DNA of 54,456 nt from Bacteroides finegoldii DSM 17565 (GTDB lineage Bacteria; Bacteroidota; Bacteroidia; Bacteroidales; Bacteroidaceae). Under the pieces are notes generated by a model that was not told where the DNA came from, ran no database searches, and saw only the letters and a list, made by a program, of their open reading frames with translations. The first letter of the stretch is position 1; every line of letters starts with the position of its first letter. The stretch covers positions 1 to 54,456 of the forward strand of contig NZ_GG688332.1 in the NCBI RefSeq assembly GCF_000156195.1, written 5' to 3'. Both the position numbers and the translations under genes were made by a program. Shown one piece after another: positions 24,255 through 33,462 of this stretch.

Positions 24255-27047
24255 TTAATGTGCTTCGAGCCAGTTCTTTCCCCATCCGCAATCCGCTTTT
24301 AAGGGAACGTGCATACGGTATGCTTTTTCCATTTCTTCGATAACGATTTCTTCTACCCGTTCTTTCTCATCAATGGGGACACTGAAATTTAATTCGTCAT
24401 GTACTTGCAGAATCATTTTGGTTTTTATTCCTTCTGCCCGGAACCGTTGGTAAATACGTGCCATAGCCACCTTGATAATATCGGCCGCGCTTCCCTGAAT
24501 AGGAGCATTGATGGCGTTTCGTTCCGCATATCCGCGTACGACTGCATTCCGGGAGTTGATATCCGGCAAGAAACGTTTCCGGTGGAAAATCGTTTCCACA
24601 TATCCTTTCTCTTGAGCCACCCGGATACTCTGATCCATGTAGGCTTTCACTCCGGGATAGGTTTCAAAATAACCGTCGATTAATTCTTTAGCTTCTTTTC
24701 GTTCTACATTCATCCGTTCGGCAAGTCCGAAAACGGATATACCATATATAATACCGAAATTGGCGGTTTTTGCTTTGCGGCGCATATCAGAGTCTACCTC
24801 TTTCAGTCCGATCTTATAAATCTTTGCGGCTGTTGCAGCGTGGATATCATGATTGCTGAGGAAAGCGTCAATCATATTCTTATCTTCACTGAGATGTGCC
24901 ATAATCCGTAATTCGATCTGTGAATAGTCGGCGGAAAAGAAAAGACAGCCTTCATCCGGAATAAATGCTTTACGGATTTCTTTCCCGTTTTCGTCGCGTA
25001 TGGGGATATTCTGTAAGTTCGGATTGCTTGAGCTGAGACGTCCTGTAGCGGTGACAGTCTGATTGAAAGAGGTATGTACCCTTCCCGTACGTGGATTGAT
25101 AAGTTGGGGGAGTGCGTCGATATACGTTCCCAGTAACTTCTTCAGTCCGCGGTGTTCCAGAATTTTCTCCACCACCGGATGTTTGTGGCGAAGACTTTCG
25201 AGAACCTCTTCCGAAGTGACATATTGCCCTGTCTTTGTCTTTTTGGCTTTTTCTACAATCTTCAGCTTATCGAACAGAACTTCACCGACCTGTTTCGGCG
25301 AAGCGATATTGAAAGTCTCGCCTGCCAGATCATAAATCTCTTTTTCGATGCGTTCCATCTGTTCTGTAAAATGAGCGGACGACTGTTTCAACGCTTCCGT
25401 ATCCAATAACACTCCGTTTCTTTCTATATTGACCAATACCGGGACGAGAGGCATTTCGATATCATAGAACAAACGTTCGGTGCCATTCTCTTTCAATTCT
25501 TTCTCCAGTACGTTTTTCAGTTTCAGCGTTACGTCTGCATCTTCGCAAGCGTAGCGGTAAACATCCTTCGGAGCAAGGTCGCGCATATTCTTCTGGTTTT
25601 TACCTTTTGGCCCTATCAACTCATCGATATGAATCGTCTGATAATGCAAATAGATTTCTGCCAGATAATCCATCCCGTGGCGAAGTTCCGGTTGAAGAAC
25701 ATAGTGAGCAATCATTGTGTCGAAGAGCGGGCCTTTTACTTCCACTCCATAATTTTGGAGAACAATCATATCGTACTTGATATTTTGCCCCACTTTCAGG
25801 GAACTTTCGTTTTCGAATACCGGTCGAAACTCATTGACGATTTTTAACGTTTCTTCTTGGTTTGCGGGAACCGGGACATAAAATGCTTCATTTTCGGCAA
25901 TGGAGAAACTCATTCCGACCAATTCTGCATCCATCGGTTCCGTTCCGGTGGTTTCCGTATCTAACGAGAGAATTTTAGATGTAAGTAACTTTTGAATAAT
26001 TTCCTTTCTTTTCTCTTCTGTATCAATGAGTTGATAGTCACAACAGAGCGATTCTAACGTCTCTAGATTCGATTTTTTGGCTTCACTCGGCTCATTGCCC
26101 GTGAAATTTGCAAATAAATCGCCTTGTATCCCTTCACTTTTTTCGGGAAAGAGTGGGAGAGGAGCGGAAGTCTCTTTTTTAAGTACCCGGTCGATAAGTG
26201 TTCTAAATTCCAGTTCCTCGAAGATGGAACGAAGCGCCTCTTCGTCCGGTTGCTCGCGAACGAGCGCATCCATCTCAAGTTGGATAGGTACATCGATTTT
26301 GATAGTTGCCAGGAATTTAGAGAATGTTATCATCTCCCGGTTCGTTTCCACTTTTGTCTTTAATGCTCCTTTCAGTTGGTCGGTATGCTCCAATAGGTTC
26401 TCGATACTTCCGAATTCGGCAATCAGTTTCTGAGCGGTCTTTTCGCCTATGCCGGGACAGCCGGGGATATTATCCGAAGAGTCGCCCATCAGACCGAGCA
26501 TATCAATCACTTGTGCCGGAGATTTAATATCGAACTTGGCTTTCACTTCTTCCACTCCCATTACCTCAAAGCCTCCCGTATGTTTGGGACGGTACATGAA
26601 TACCTTGTCACTTACCAATTGTCCGTAATCCTTATCAGGTGTCATCATATAAGTAGTGATGCCTTGACGACCGGCTTCGGTAGCAAGTGTTCCTATCACG
26701 TCATCGGCTTCGTAACCGGGAACCTCCAGAATAGGAATGCGATAAGCACGGATAATATCCTTTATAATAGGTACGGATAACCGGATTGCTTCCGGAGTTT
26801 CTTCGCGTTGTGCTTTATATTGTTCGAAAGCTTCATGGCGGAAGGTAGGCCCCGAAGGGTCGAAAGCCACTCCTATATGCGTCGGGTTCTCTTTTTTCAG
26901 CACCTCTTCGAGGGTATTCACAAAGCCTAGTATGGCTGAAGTATTGAATCCTTTGGAGTTGATTCTGGGGTTTTTGATAAAGGCGTAGTATGCACGGTAT
27001 ATCAGTGCATAAGCGTCTAAAAGAAATAATTTATTATCTGAATCCAT
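24255..27047 (-). CDS. polA: DNA polymerase I
   Basis: About 930 residues from MDSDNKLFLLDAYALIYRAY; an upstream in-frame ATG (27080) would add 11 residues not typical of the family. Order of domains: 5'-3' exonuclease (EVPGYEADDVIGTLA, GDSSDNIPGCPGIGEKTA), 3'-5' exonuclease, polymerase. The proofreading residues appear present: DTETT in ExoI, NIKYDM in ExoII, YACEDAD in ExoIII. The polymerase domain has SSSNPNLQNIPIR, DYSQIELR, the O-helix region RRKAKTANFGIIYG and LQVHDELNF. It fills gaps and removes RNA primers in repair and replication. It is divergent from the polyprenyl synthase gene and ends at a strong terminator. Confidence 0.97.
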   Translation of the reverse strand: MDSDNKLFLLDAYALIYRAYYAFIKNPRINSKGFNTSAILGFVNTLEEVLKKENPTHIGVAFDPSGPTFRHEAFEQYKAQREETPEAIRLSVPIIKDIIRAYRIPILEVPGYEADDVIGTLATEAGRQGITTYMMTPDKDYGQLVSDKVFMYRPKHTGGFEVMGVEEVKAKFDIKSPAQVIDMLGLMGDSSDNIPGCPGIGEKTAQKLIAEFGSIENLLEHTDQLKGALKTKVETNREMITFSKFLATIKIDVPIQLEMDALVREQPDEEALRSIFEELEFRTLIDRVLKKETSAPLPLFPEKSEGIQGDLFANFTGNEPSEAKKSNLETLESLCCDYQLIDTEEKRKEIIQKLLTSKILSLDTETTGTEPMDAELVGMSFSIAENEAFYVPVPANQEETLKIVNEFRPVFENESSLKVGQNIKYDMIVLQNYGVEVKGPLFDTMIAHYVLQPELRHGMDYLAEIYLHYQTIHIDELIGPKGKNQKNMRDLAPKDVYRYACEDADVTLKLKNVLEKELKENGTERLFYDIEMPLVPVLVNIERNGVLLDTEALKQSSAHFTEQMERIEKEIYDLAGETFNIASPKQVGEVLFDKLKIVEKAKKTKTGQYVTSEEVLESLRHKHPVVEKILEHRGLKKLLGTYIDALPQLINPRTGRVHTSFNQTVTATGRLSSSNPNLQNIPIRDENGKEIRKAFIPDEGCLFFSADYSQIELRIMAHLSEDKNMIDAFLSNHDIHAATAAKIYKIGLKEVDSDMRRKAKTANFGIIYGISVFGLAERMNVERKEAKELIDGYFETYPGVKAYMDQSIRVAQEKGYVETIFHRKRFLPDINSRNAVVRGYAERNAINAPIQGSAADIIKVAMARIYQRFRAEGIKTKMILQVHDELNFSVPIDEKERVEEIVIEEMEKAYRMHVPLKADCGWGKNWLEAH

Positions 27048-27108
27048 AGATTTAATTAATTTTTCATGGTAAAAGTACAAAAAAATACCGTATTAAGCGT
27101 TTTATTAT

Positions 27109-27116
27109 TACTTTTG
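27109..27116 (+). promoter_or_regulatory. -7 element of the polyprenyl synthase gene
   Basis: TACTTTTG, an exact TAnnTTTG match, 20 bases before the ATG. The leader would be very short. Confidence 0.5.
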
Positions 27117-27135
27117 TGCTCAAATTGTGTAGTAA

Positions 27136-28110
27136 ATGGACAGTATATCACTTATCAGAACTCCGATTGAAGCGGAACTGGAGGCTTTCAAGAAACTTTT
27201 TGATAGTTCTCTTTCCAGTTCGAATGCATTGCTCGACAGTGTCGTATCCCATATACGGCAGAGGAATGGTAAGATGATGCGTCCTATTCTTGTCTTGTTG
27301 GTGGCACGTCTTTACGATGTCGTCCGTCCTTCTACCCTTCATGCGGCTGTTTCGCTGGAACTGCTTCATACGGCCAGTTTGGTGCATGACGATGTAGTGG
27401 ATGAGAGCACCGAACGTCGTGGTCAACTATCCGTAAATGCCATCTTTAATAATAAGGTAGCCGTGTTGACGGGAGATTATTTGCTTGCCACTAGTCTGGT
27501 TCACGCCGAGCAAACGAAAAGCCATCTTATCATTCGACTGGTTTCTTTGCTGGGGCAGGACCTTGCCGACGGTGAATTGCTTCAACTTTCGAATGTAAGT
27601 AATCATAGCTTCTCGGAATCCGTTTATTTTGACGTAATCCGTAAGAAAACCGCTGCTCTTTTCGCTGCCTGCACGAAGGCTGCGGCTCTCTCGGTAGATG
27701 CAAATGAGGAAGAAGCCGAATTCGCCCGTTTACTAGGGGAGTATATTGGTATTTGCTTCCAGATTAAAGATGATATTTTTGACTACTTTAATAGTAAGGA
27801 GATTGGTAAGCCGACAGGTAATGATATGCTCGAAGGCAAGTTGACCTTACCGGCTCTCTATGTGCTGAACAATACGAAGGACGATACTGCTCGGGAGATT
27901 GCGATCAAGGTGAAAGACGGTACGGCTACCCCTGACGAAATAGCCCGTTTGATCGCGTTTATCAAAGAAAACGGAGGTATCGAATATGCAATTCAAACCA
28001 TGAACCTGTATAAAGAGAAAGCTCTCGGATTATTGGCCTCTTTGCCGGATTCGGATGTATGTACAGCTCTCCGGGCCTATCTGAATTACGTGGTGGACCG
28101 CGAAAAATGA
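27136..28110 (+). CDS. Trans-polyprenyl diphosphate synthase
   Basis: A 324-residue all-helical prenyl chain synthase. The first aspartate motif is LVHDDVVDES and the second QIKDDIFDYF; the substrate-binding basic residue set near the start (RQRNGKMMRPIL) is also seen. The small residues before the first motif (TASLVHDD) suggest a long-chain product such as octaprenyl or solanesyl diphosphate, used for menaquinone side chains, but product length cannot be fixed from sequence. It is divergent from polA. Its stop directly abuts the stop of the opposing DUF1266 gene, with no room for separate terminators. Confidence 0.9.
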   Translation: MDSISLIRTPIEAELEAFKKLFDSSLSSSNALLDSVVSHIRQRNGKMMRPILVLLVARLYDVVRPSTLHAAVSLELLHTASLVHDDVVDESTERRGQLSVNAIFNNKVAVLTGDYLLATSLVHAEQTKSHLIIRLVSLLGQDLADGELLQLSNVSNHSFSESVYFDVIRKKTAALFAACTKAAALSVDANEEEAEFARLLGEYIGICFQIKDDIFDYFNSKEIGKPTGNDMLEGKLTLPALYVLNNTKDDTAREIAIKVKDGTATPDEIARLIAFIKENGGIEYAIQTMNLYKEKALGLLASLPDSDVCTALRAYLNYVVDREK

Positions 28111-28791
28111 TTACTTTCGATATTTATCCAAGCGGGAATAACAAGACAAGAATCGATCCCAATCTTCTATCTTTTCTGATTTCATAGCTTTGCCTATTAG
28201 GAAGCTTTTATCTATTTCTTCCGGTGTATGGAGTACATCAGCGCATAATGTATTGGCCTGTTCTATGTATCTCCAGGCTTCTTCTTTTGTAATATATCCG
28301 CTTCCTAAAGCACTGCGAACCAATCCTACGAGCAGCCCCATATCCCATCCGACAATACCTCTTTCCAAATCATTTATCCATATAATAGGGTCTCTTCTTT
28401 CCTCTGTATACTTCACGAAATTGTATAGATTCTTTCCTTGTCGGATGAAGCGTTCTATTCCGGAAAAGCGTTTGTGGATGATCTCTTCGAGCTCATGTAT
28501 GTTACTTGCTGAAAGCAGGTGAGGAAGCATGATTTGATAGGAGACCCTATCGCCTTCATTGATCAGAAATTGGAATAATCCGGTGACGGATTCGGTGTCG
28601 TTACAATAAAATTTCTCTAACAATAAATCGGATAATTTTTGCGGATGCATTCCGGTTTCTATGGAATTAAGATAAAATCCTTCCAATGCGGCTTCCATAT
28701 AGCCGATGCGTAATCCTTTTTTCCTCTCGGTTTTGAGGAATAGATTTAGAGGGTTATGATTGAATCGTAAGGTTCTCGTGTATACGTCCAT
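28111..28791 (-). CDS. DUF1266 family protein
   Basis: A 226-residue cytoplasmic-type protein with no signal. The C-terminal half has the DUF1266 signature: GIVGWDMGLLVGLVRSALGSGYITKEEAWRYIEQA, in which WDMGLLVGLVR and GYITKEEAW are the conserved parts. Function is unknown; such proteins occur near type VI or other effector genes in some bacteria, but nothing of that kind is here. A structured RNA element with its own -7 box ends about 20 bases before the start and may control this gene. It is convergent with the polyprenyl synthase. Confidence 0.78.
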   Translation of the reverse strand: MDVYTRTLRFNHNPLNLFLKTERKKGLRIGYMEAALEGFYLNSIETGMHPQKLSDLLLEKFYCNDTESVTGLFQFLINEGDRVSYQIMLPHLLSASNIHELEEIIHKRFSGIERFIRQGKNLYNFVKYTEERRDPIIWINDLERGIVGWDMGLLVGLVRSALGSGYITKEEAWRYIEQANTLCADVLHTPEEIDKSFLIGKAMKSEKIEDWDRFLSCYSRLDKYRK

Positions 28792-28811
28792 CCTATACTT
28801 TCATTCAGATT

Positions 28812-28903
28812 TAAGAAAAGCGTGAGAACTGTTGCAATGTATCCTCCTGAGGCTTCGGCAAGCCGTTATGATAATACAAGCAACAGTCCCACGCTCCATT
28901 CGA
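28812..28903 (-). ncRNA. Candidate small RNA or leader before the DUF1266 gene
   Basis: A long stem closes the element: AGCGTGGGACTGTTGC (28895-28880) with GCAACAGTTCTCACGCT (28835-28819), nearly perfect with one G-U pair and one bulge. A plus-strand transcript would have an A-C mismatch there. Inner helices include GGCTT/AAGCC (28864-28851) and CCT/AGG. TTTTCTT follows the stem on the minus strand, as in a terminator. A -7 element (28911-28918) is eight bases before the expected start. The DUF1266 ATG is only 21 bases past the T run, so this could be a regulatory leader or an independent RNA of about 90 nt. No known riboswitch signature was recognised. Confidence 0.55.
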
Positions 28904-28910
28904 TATATAA

Positions 28911-28918
28911 CAAAAGTA
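28911..28918 (-). promoter_or_regulatory. -7 element of the candidate small RNA
   Basis: Reads TACTTTTG on the minus strand (TAnnTTTG). Spacing to the structured element puts +1 near its first paired base. Confidence 0.45.
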
Positions 28919-29112
28919 TATACATGAAGGTGCGTGAGACCCGTTTGCTTATTACCTTCATAACTTTGAATTTTGCCGAATTTCAGGAAGTTGGTAATAA
29001 ATGAAACGTTCTCTAATATAACTGATTAGCTATATTTTCATCGCTAAATCGTTTACAAAGATAACGAATTTTCCGAATTGTAGGATAACGAACTTTAGTT
29101 TTTCTTAATATA
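28919..29112. other. Spacer, no gene seen
   Basis: Apart from a TAACTTTG match on the plus strand near 28963, which has no gene after it, I found nothing here. Confidence 0.4.
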
Positions 29113-29157
29113 AAAAATGCCGCGTCGGCTTCCGTAAAGACGGGAGCCAGCGCGGCA
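29113..29157 (-). terminator. Terminator of the mnmG-deoC run
   Basis: On the minus strand TGCCGCG..GGCT.CCGT, a CTTT loop, then ACGG.AGCC..CGCGGCA followed by TTTTTT. The GC-rich stem with a T tract is a strong intrinsic terminator, 35 bases after the deoC stop. Confidence 0.85.
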
Positions 29158-29191
29158 GGGCATATTTGATTGCTAATGTAGCCCTTGGGGT

Positions 29192-30094
29192 TTAGAAGAA
29201 TTTGATTTCTTCGCCTTTGATATCCGAAAGGAGGAGATTGGCCAGACGGCTGGTACCCAAGCGGAACAGCTGGTTGTTGAGCCATTCCTCGCCCAGTACT
29301 TCCTTGACGATGGTGTAATAAACAACTGCATCGTTGACTGTATTGATGCCTCCTGCCGGTTTGAATCCGACTTTATTTCCTGTTTTCTGATAGTATTCCT
29401 TGATGGCTTCACACATCACATACGCAGCTTCCGGAGTGGCGGCAGGCTGTTGCTTGCCGGTGGACGTTTTGATGAAATCCGCACCCGAATACATGGATAG
29501 GATAGAGGCTTTTTTGATGTTGGAAGCACTCTTCAAGGCTCCTGTTTCGAGGATTACTTTCAGATGATGTTCTTTGCATACTTCCTTCAACTCCACTATT
29601 TCTTCGCACATTCCTTCGTAGTCTCCGCTCAAGAACTTTCCTATGGAGATGACGATGTCTATTTCATCGGCGCCGTCTGTGATTGCCAATGCAGTTTCTG
29701 CTACTTTTACTTCGATGAAAGTCTGAGATGAAGGGAAACCTCCTGATACACAGGCGATATTGACTCCGTCTACCTCCAACGTATTCTTGACGATAGCGGC
29801 AAAATTAGGATATACGCAGATTGCCGCTACATTCTTCAGATCAGGGTATTCATCGTCAAACTGATTGACTTTTTCGGTGAAATGCATTACGCTTTCATCG
29901 CTATCTGTGCTGTTCAGTGTAGTCAGGTCGATACAGTTGAACAGGAACTTCTTAACGTCTTCCGTATTGTTTTCCGGAACTTTCTTCTTGATCAGTTCGG
30001 CTACGCGAGCTTGGATGTCCGCATCGTTCAGATTGGTGTTATACTTTGCCAGTGCGGCATCATACTTGCTAGGCTGTGAGTTATTCTCTTCCAT
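29192..30094 (-). CDS. deoC: Deoxyribose-phosphate aldolase
   Basis: A 300-residue class I aldolase that splits 2-deoxyribose 5-phosphate into glyceraldehyde 3-phosphate and acetaldehyde in deoxynucleoside catabolism. The Schiff-base lysine is in GADFIKTSTGK; KVILETGAL and the phosphate-binding VGFKPAGGI are also present. The N-terminal part (about 40 residues) is longer than in small bacterial DeoC proteins but close to the E. coli-type long form. Its start overlaps the end of the MazG-like gene by 14 bases. It is the last gene of the minus-strand run that begins with mnmG, closed by a strong terminator. Confidence 0.95.
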   Translation of the reverse strand: MEENNSQPSKYDAALAKYNTNLNDADIQARVAELIKKKVPENNTEDVKKFLFNCIDLTTLNSTDSDESVMHFTEKVNQFDDEYPDLKNVAAICVYPNFAAIVKNTLEVDGVNIACVSGGFPSSQTFIEVKVAETALAITDGADEIDIVISIGKFLSGDYEGMCEEIVELKEVCKEHHLKVILETGALKSASNIKKASILSMYSGADFIKTSTGKQQPAATPEAAYVMCEAIKEYYQKTGNKVGFKPAGGINTVNDAVVYYTIVKEVLGEEWLNNQLFRLGTSRLANLLLSDIKGEEIKFF

Positions 30095-30419
30095 GATCTT
30101 TCAGTTTTGGGTTGTTGATATGTCTTTTATTATCTCGTTTCGTTTTCTTGTCTATACTCTTTTGTAACGCATCGGTGATGTCTACACCCGTCTGGTTGGC
30201 AATGCAGAGAAGCACCCATAATACGTCTGCTATTTCTTCATCAAGGTTGTCTTTTTCTCCCTCTTTGAAGGATTGGTCGCCATATTTTCGAGCCATAACC
30301 CGTGCCAGTTCTCCGACTTCTTCGGTCAGAACTGCCATGTTGGTCAACTCGCTAAAGTAGCGGACACCGTATGTCTTCACCCATTGGTCTACTTGTTTTT
30401 GAGCTTCTTCCAGAGTCAT
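30081..30419 (-). CDS. MazG-like nucleotide pyrophosphohydrolase
   Basis: A 112-residue all-alpha NTP pyrophosphatase. The metal-binding pattern is complete: EEVGELARVMARK then LDEEIADVLWVLLCIAN (ExxE and ExxD-type motifs). Such small enzymes hydrolyse non-canonical or excess (d)NTPs to monophosphates; the substrate cannot be predicted. It overlaps deoC by 14 bases and follows dtd by 65 bases, so it belongs to the same nucleotide and translation quality-control run. Confidence 0.87.
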   Translation of the reverse strand: MTLEEAQKQVDQWVKTYGVRYFSELTNMAVLTEEVGELARVMARKYGDQSFKEGEKDNLDEEIADVLWVLLCIANQTGVDITDALQKSIDKKTKRDNKRHINNPKLKDHGRE

Positions 30420-30484
30420 TTCTTTAGTGCTTAGGGGTTAATAATTGTGATTAATAGGGTTGTTACTGATGGTTAGTCAGTCTG

Positions 30485-30937
30485 TTATTCTTTGTTCTTG
30501 GTATCTATACATATAGTAACAGGGCCGTCGTTTAAAAGTTCGACTTTCATATCCGCCCCGAAAGTACCTGTACCGATTGCCTTGCCCAGTGCGCTACTCA
30601 GATCTTTGCAGAACTGCTCGTAAAGCGGAATGGATACATCCGGCTTTGCGGCTTTGATGTAGGAGGGACGGTTCCCTTTCTTGGTGGAAGCGTGCAGAGT
30701 GAACTGGCTGACGACCAGAATCTCGCCTCCGTCTTCCAGAATAGACTTATTCATTACTCCATTTTCATCGTCGAAAATACGTAGATTTACTATCTTTTTG
30801 CAGAGCCAGTCAATGTCCTCCTGACCGTCGGCTTCCTCGATACCGACTAAAATCAGCATTCCTTTTCCGATGGCAGACTTGCAGTTTCCGTCAATAGTGA
30901 CTGATGCATGGCTTACCCGTTGTATAACAATTCGCAT
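30485..30937 (-). CDS. dtd: D-aminoacyl-tRNA deacylase
   Basis: A 150-residue DTD1 enzyme that hydrolyses D-amino acids (and glycine mischarged on tRNA-Ala) from tRNA. The two active-site motifs face each other in the dimer: SQFTLHA and NDGPVTICID (the GPVT motif). Start MRIVIQRVSHASVTIDG is exactly typical. Length is standard. It lies between uvrC (80 bases upstream) and the MazG-like gene. Confidence 0.96.
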   Translation of the reverse strand: MRIVIQRVSHASVTIDGNCKSAIGKGMLILVGIEEADGQEDIDWLCKKIVNLRIFDDENGVMNKSILEDGGEILVVSQFTLHASTKKGNRPSYIKAAKPDVSIPLYEQFCKDLSSALGKAIGTGTFGADMKVELLNDGPVTICIDTKNKE

Positions 30938-31016
30938 TACTCTTCTTTTATTTCATGATTATGAAAGGCAAATTTACAAAATTAAGAAGAGAAAACGGTG
31001 TATTGGGAAGAAAATA

Positions 31017-32825
31017 TTATAATCCTTCTTTGACTATTTTTGCTTTGGCTTCTCCGACAACGGCAGCAATATCCTCTAATGAGGCCTCTTTGATTCGTTT
31101 TACGCTCTTGAACTCTTTTAGAAGAGCCGTTTTGGTCTTTTCTCCAATCCCTTTGATGGTATCCAGTGCAGATGCCACTTGCCGTTTGCTGCGTTTATCG
31201 CGATGGAAACTGATTGCAAAGCGGTGTACTTCATCCTGAATCTGTGTCAGTAGGCGGAAGAGTGGGCTATGCTGCTTGATACCGATTATTTGCGGTGGAA
31301 AGCCGAATAGGAGTTCCGATGTACGGTGGCGGTTGTCTTTTGCCAGTCCGGCAATAGGAATATTGAGGTGCAACTCATCCTCAATAACTTCTCTGACGAC
31401 CTCTATTTGTCCTTTTCCACCATCAGTGATAATCAAGTCGGGTAAAGGAGCGTTTTCTTCAATAGCGCGCTGATAACGCCTTCTGACGACTTCTTTCATC
31501 GAAGCGTAGTCATCCGGGCCTACGACGGTCTTTATATTATATTTCCGGTAATCCTTTTTCGATGGTTTGGCTTTTTTGAATACGACGCAGGCTGCCACTG
31601 CGTCAGAACCTTGTATGTTCGAGTTATCGAAACATTCAATCTGCAATGGTGGCCTTTCCAAATGCAATTCTTGTTGTATCTCTTTCATCAAACGCATGCT
31701 CCTCTGCTCCGGATTCAGCTTTTCCGCCTGCTTCAGGCGGTCGGCCTTGTATTGCTTCACGTTTAAGATGGAAAGTTCCAATAGCTTCTTCTTATCTCCC
31801 CGTTGGGGAACGGTGAAAACTACATTATTCAGCTCCATATCAAGCTCAAAAGGAACGATAACCTCTCTTGACTGACTCTTGTAACGCTCTCGCATCTCGA
31901 TAATGCCCAGCGTCAGAAGTTCTTCTTTTGATTCATTCAGCTTCTTCTTATATTCGAAAGTGAAAGCCTGGTTGATAGCTCCGTTGGTGATATGGAGGTA
32001 ATTGATGAAGGCTGAATTGGTTTCGTCTTCTTCGATAGAAAAGACATCTATATTATGAAGGACAGAGCTGACCACCTCCGACTTCGAACGATAGTTTTCT
32101 ATTAAAAGATACTTCTCTTTTATTTTCTGTGCCTCCTCAAACTTCATCTCACCTGCCAATGTCTGCATTTTCTCCAGCAGCATACGGCTTACTTCTTGCG
32201 TATTTCCTTTGAGAATCTCTTTGATTTCATCGATATTCTTGAGGTAGTCTTCCTGTGATTGCAGCCCGATGCATGGTCCGGCGCATTTCTTGATATGATA
32301 TTCCAGGCAGACATTGAATTTACCTGCCCGAATGTTCTCCGGGCTTAAGTTTAAATTGCAAGTCCGCAAAGGATATAGATGCTTTATTAAGTCCAATACC
32401 GCATACATCGAGGGGATGTGGCTATACGGACCATAATAGGAAGAACCGTTTCTTATTATCTTTCTCGTTTTGAAAACTCGGGGAAAATATTCGTTTTGTA
32501 CGCAAATAGAAGGATAAGTCTTGTCATCCTTCAATAAAACGTTGTAACGGGGTTTGTATTTCTTTATCAGATTATTTTCCAGAAGGAGAGCGTCCTCTTC
32601 CGTGTTGACTACAATGTAGCGAATATCCACGATTTTGCTGACCAACACCCGTGTCTTTCCGGGTTCGTGTTCTTTACTGAAATAGGAGTAGACCCTTTTC
32701 TTTAAATTTTTAGCCTTTCCAACGTATATAATCGTTCCTTCCGAATTCAGGTATTGATAAATACCCGGCTTTTCGGGTAGATTGGCTACGATTCCTTTCA
32801 GATATTCATTGAACTTCGCTTCCAT
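31017..32825 (-). CDS. uvrC: Excinuclease ABC subunit C
   Basis: About 602 residues from MEAKFNEYLKGIVANLPEKP; an ATG six codons upstream is possible. UvrC makes the two incisions on either side of a lesion in nucleotide excision repair. An N-terminal GIY-YIG nuclease (PGIYQYLNSEGTIIYVGKA) makes the 3' cut. The UVR motif lies in LAGEMKFEEAQKIKEKY. The RNase H-like 5' nuclease has IECFDNSNIQGSDAVAACV and PDLIITDGGKGQ, and a helix-hairpin-helix end (LDTIKGIGEKTKTALLKEF) binds DNA. Appears intact. Confidence 0.97.
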   Translation of the reverse strand: MEAKFNEYLKGIVANLPEKPGIYQYLNSEGTIIYVGKAKNLKKRVYSYFSKEHEPGKTRVLVSKIVDIRYIVVNTEEDALLLENNLIKKYKPRYNVLLKDDKTYPSICVQNEYFPRVFKTRKIIRNGSSYYGPYSHIPSMYAVLDLIKHLYPLRTCNLNLSPENIRAGKFNVCLEYHIKKCAGPCIGLQSQEDYLKNIDEIKEILKGNTQEVSRMLLEKMQTLAGEMKFEEAQKIKEKYLLIENYRSKSEVVSSVLHNIDVFSIEEDETNSAFINYLHITNGAINQAFTFEYKKKLNESKEELLTLGIIEMRERYKSQSREVIVPFELDMELNNVVFTVPQRGDKKKLLELSILNVKQYKADRLKQAEKLNPEQRSMRLMKEIQQELHLERPPLQIECFDNSNIQGSDAVAACVVFKKAKPSKKDYRKYNIKTVVGPDDYASMKEVVRRRYQRAIEENAPLPDLIITDGGKGQIEVVREVIEDELHLNIPIAGLAKDNRHRTSELLFGFPPQIIGIKQHSPLFRLLTQIQDEVHRFAISFHRDKRSKRQVASALDTIKGIGEKTKTALLKEFKSVKRIKEASLEDIAAVVGEAKAKIVKEGL

Positions 32826-32877
32826 ACGTATGCTTATTCTCATTCTTTGGGTTTCATCACACAGAGGACGCGGAGTA

Positions 32878-33402
32878 TTATAGCGTCAGTACGGATTCTA
32901 CCTCTACATCATCGCCGAATACGGCTTTCCCGTTCAGGTCTTTCAACTCGATGATGAAGTTTACATATACTTTTTTAGGCTTTAGCATTTTCACAAGTTC
33001 ACAAGCTGCTTTCATTGTTCCTCCTGTTGCCAGCAGGTCATCGTGTATCAGAACTACATCGTTCTCGTCCAGCGCATCTTTATGAATCTGCACGGTATCT
33101 TTTCCGTATTCCTTGTCATAACTTGCCTCAAGTGTTTCGGCCGGAAGCTTGCCTGGTTTGCGGATAGGAACAAAGCCGGCATTCAGGCGGGTTGCTAAAA
33201 TAGGCCCCATGATGAAACCTCTTGATTCTATGCCTATAACTTTTGTGATACCTTTGTCCTTATACATATCGAACATGACATCCGACAATTCCTGCAAACA
33301 CCACGGGTCTTTGAATAATGTCGTAACATCATAAAACAAGATTCCGGGAATGGGGAAATCTGGTATTTCCCGAATACTTTTGATTAGCGTTTCTTTGCTC
33401 AT
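32878..33402 (-). CDS. apt: Adenine phosphoribosyltransferase
   Basis: About 174 residues from MSKETLIKSIREIPDFPIPG. It salvages adenine with PRPP to form AMP. The PRPP-binding loop is VVLIHDDLLATGGTMKAA, and the early IPGILFYDVTTLFKDP plus IESRGFIMGPILA segments are family signatures. It is 52 bases upstream of uvrC. A parS-like site lies just upstream of its start, in the gap to mnmG. Confidence 0.96.
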   Translation of the reverse strand: MSKETLIKSIREIPDFPIPGILFYDVTTLFKDPWCLQELSDVMFDMYKDKGITKVIGIESRGFIMGPILATRLNAGFVPIRKPGKLPAETLEASYDKEYGKDTVQIHKDALDENDVVLIHDDLLATGGTMKAACELVKMLKPKKVYVNFIIELKDLNGKAVFGDDVEVESVLTL

Positions 33403-33435
33403 AATCATTGATTTATATCGTTTCTTTAAATGTTT

Positions 33436-33451
33436 TGTTTCACGTGAAACG
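33436..33451. other. parS-like centromere site 2
   Basis: TGTTTCACGTGAAACG matches the consensus TGTTNCACGTGAAACA at 15 of 16 positions and is itself a near-perfect palindrome. It sits in the 60-base gap between mnmG and apt, outside coding sequence. parS sites bind ParB and cluster near the replication origin; mnmG (gidA) is often origin-proximal. Confidence 0.75.
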
Positions 33452-33462
33452 TTGCACGATTA

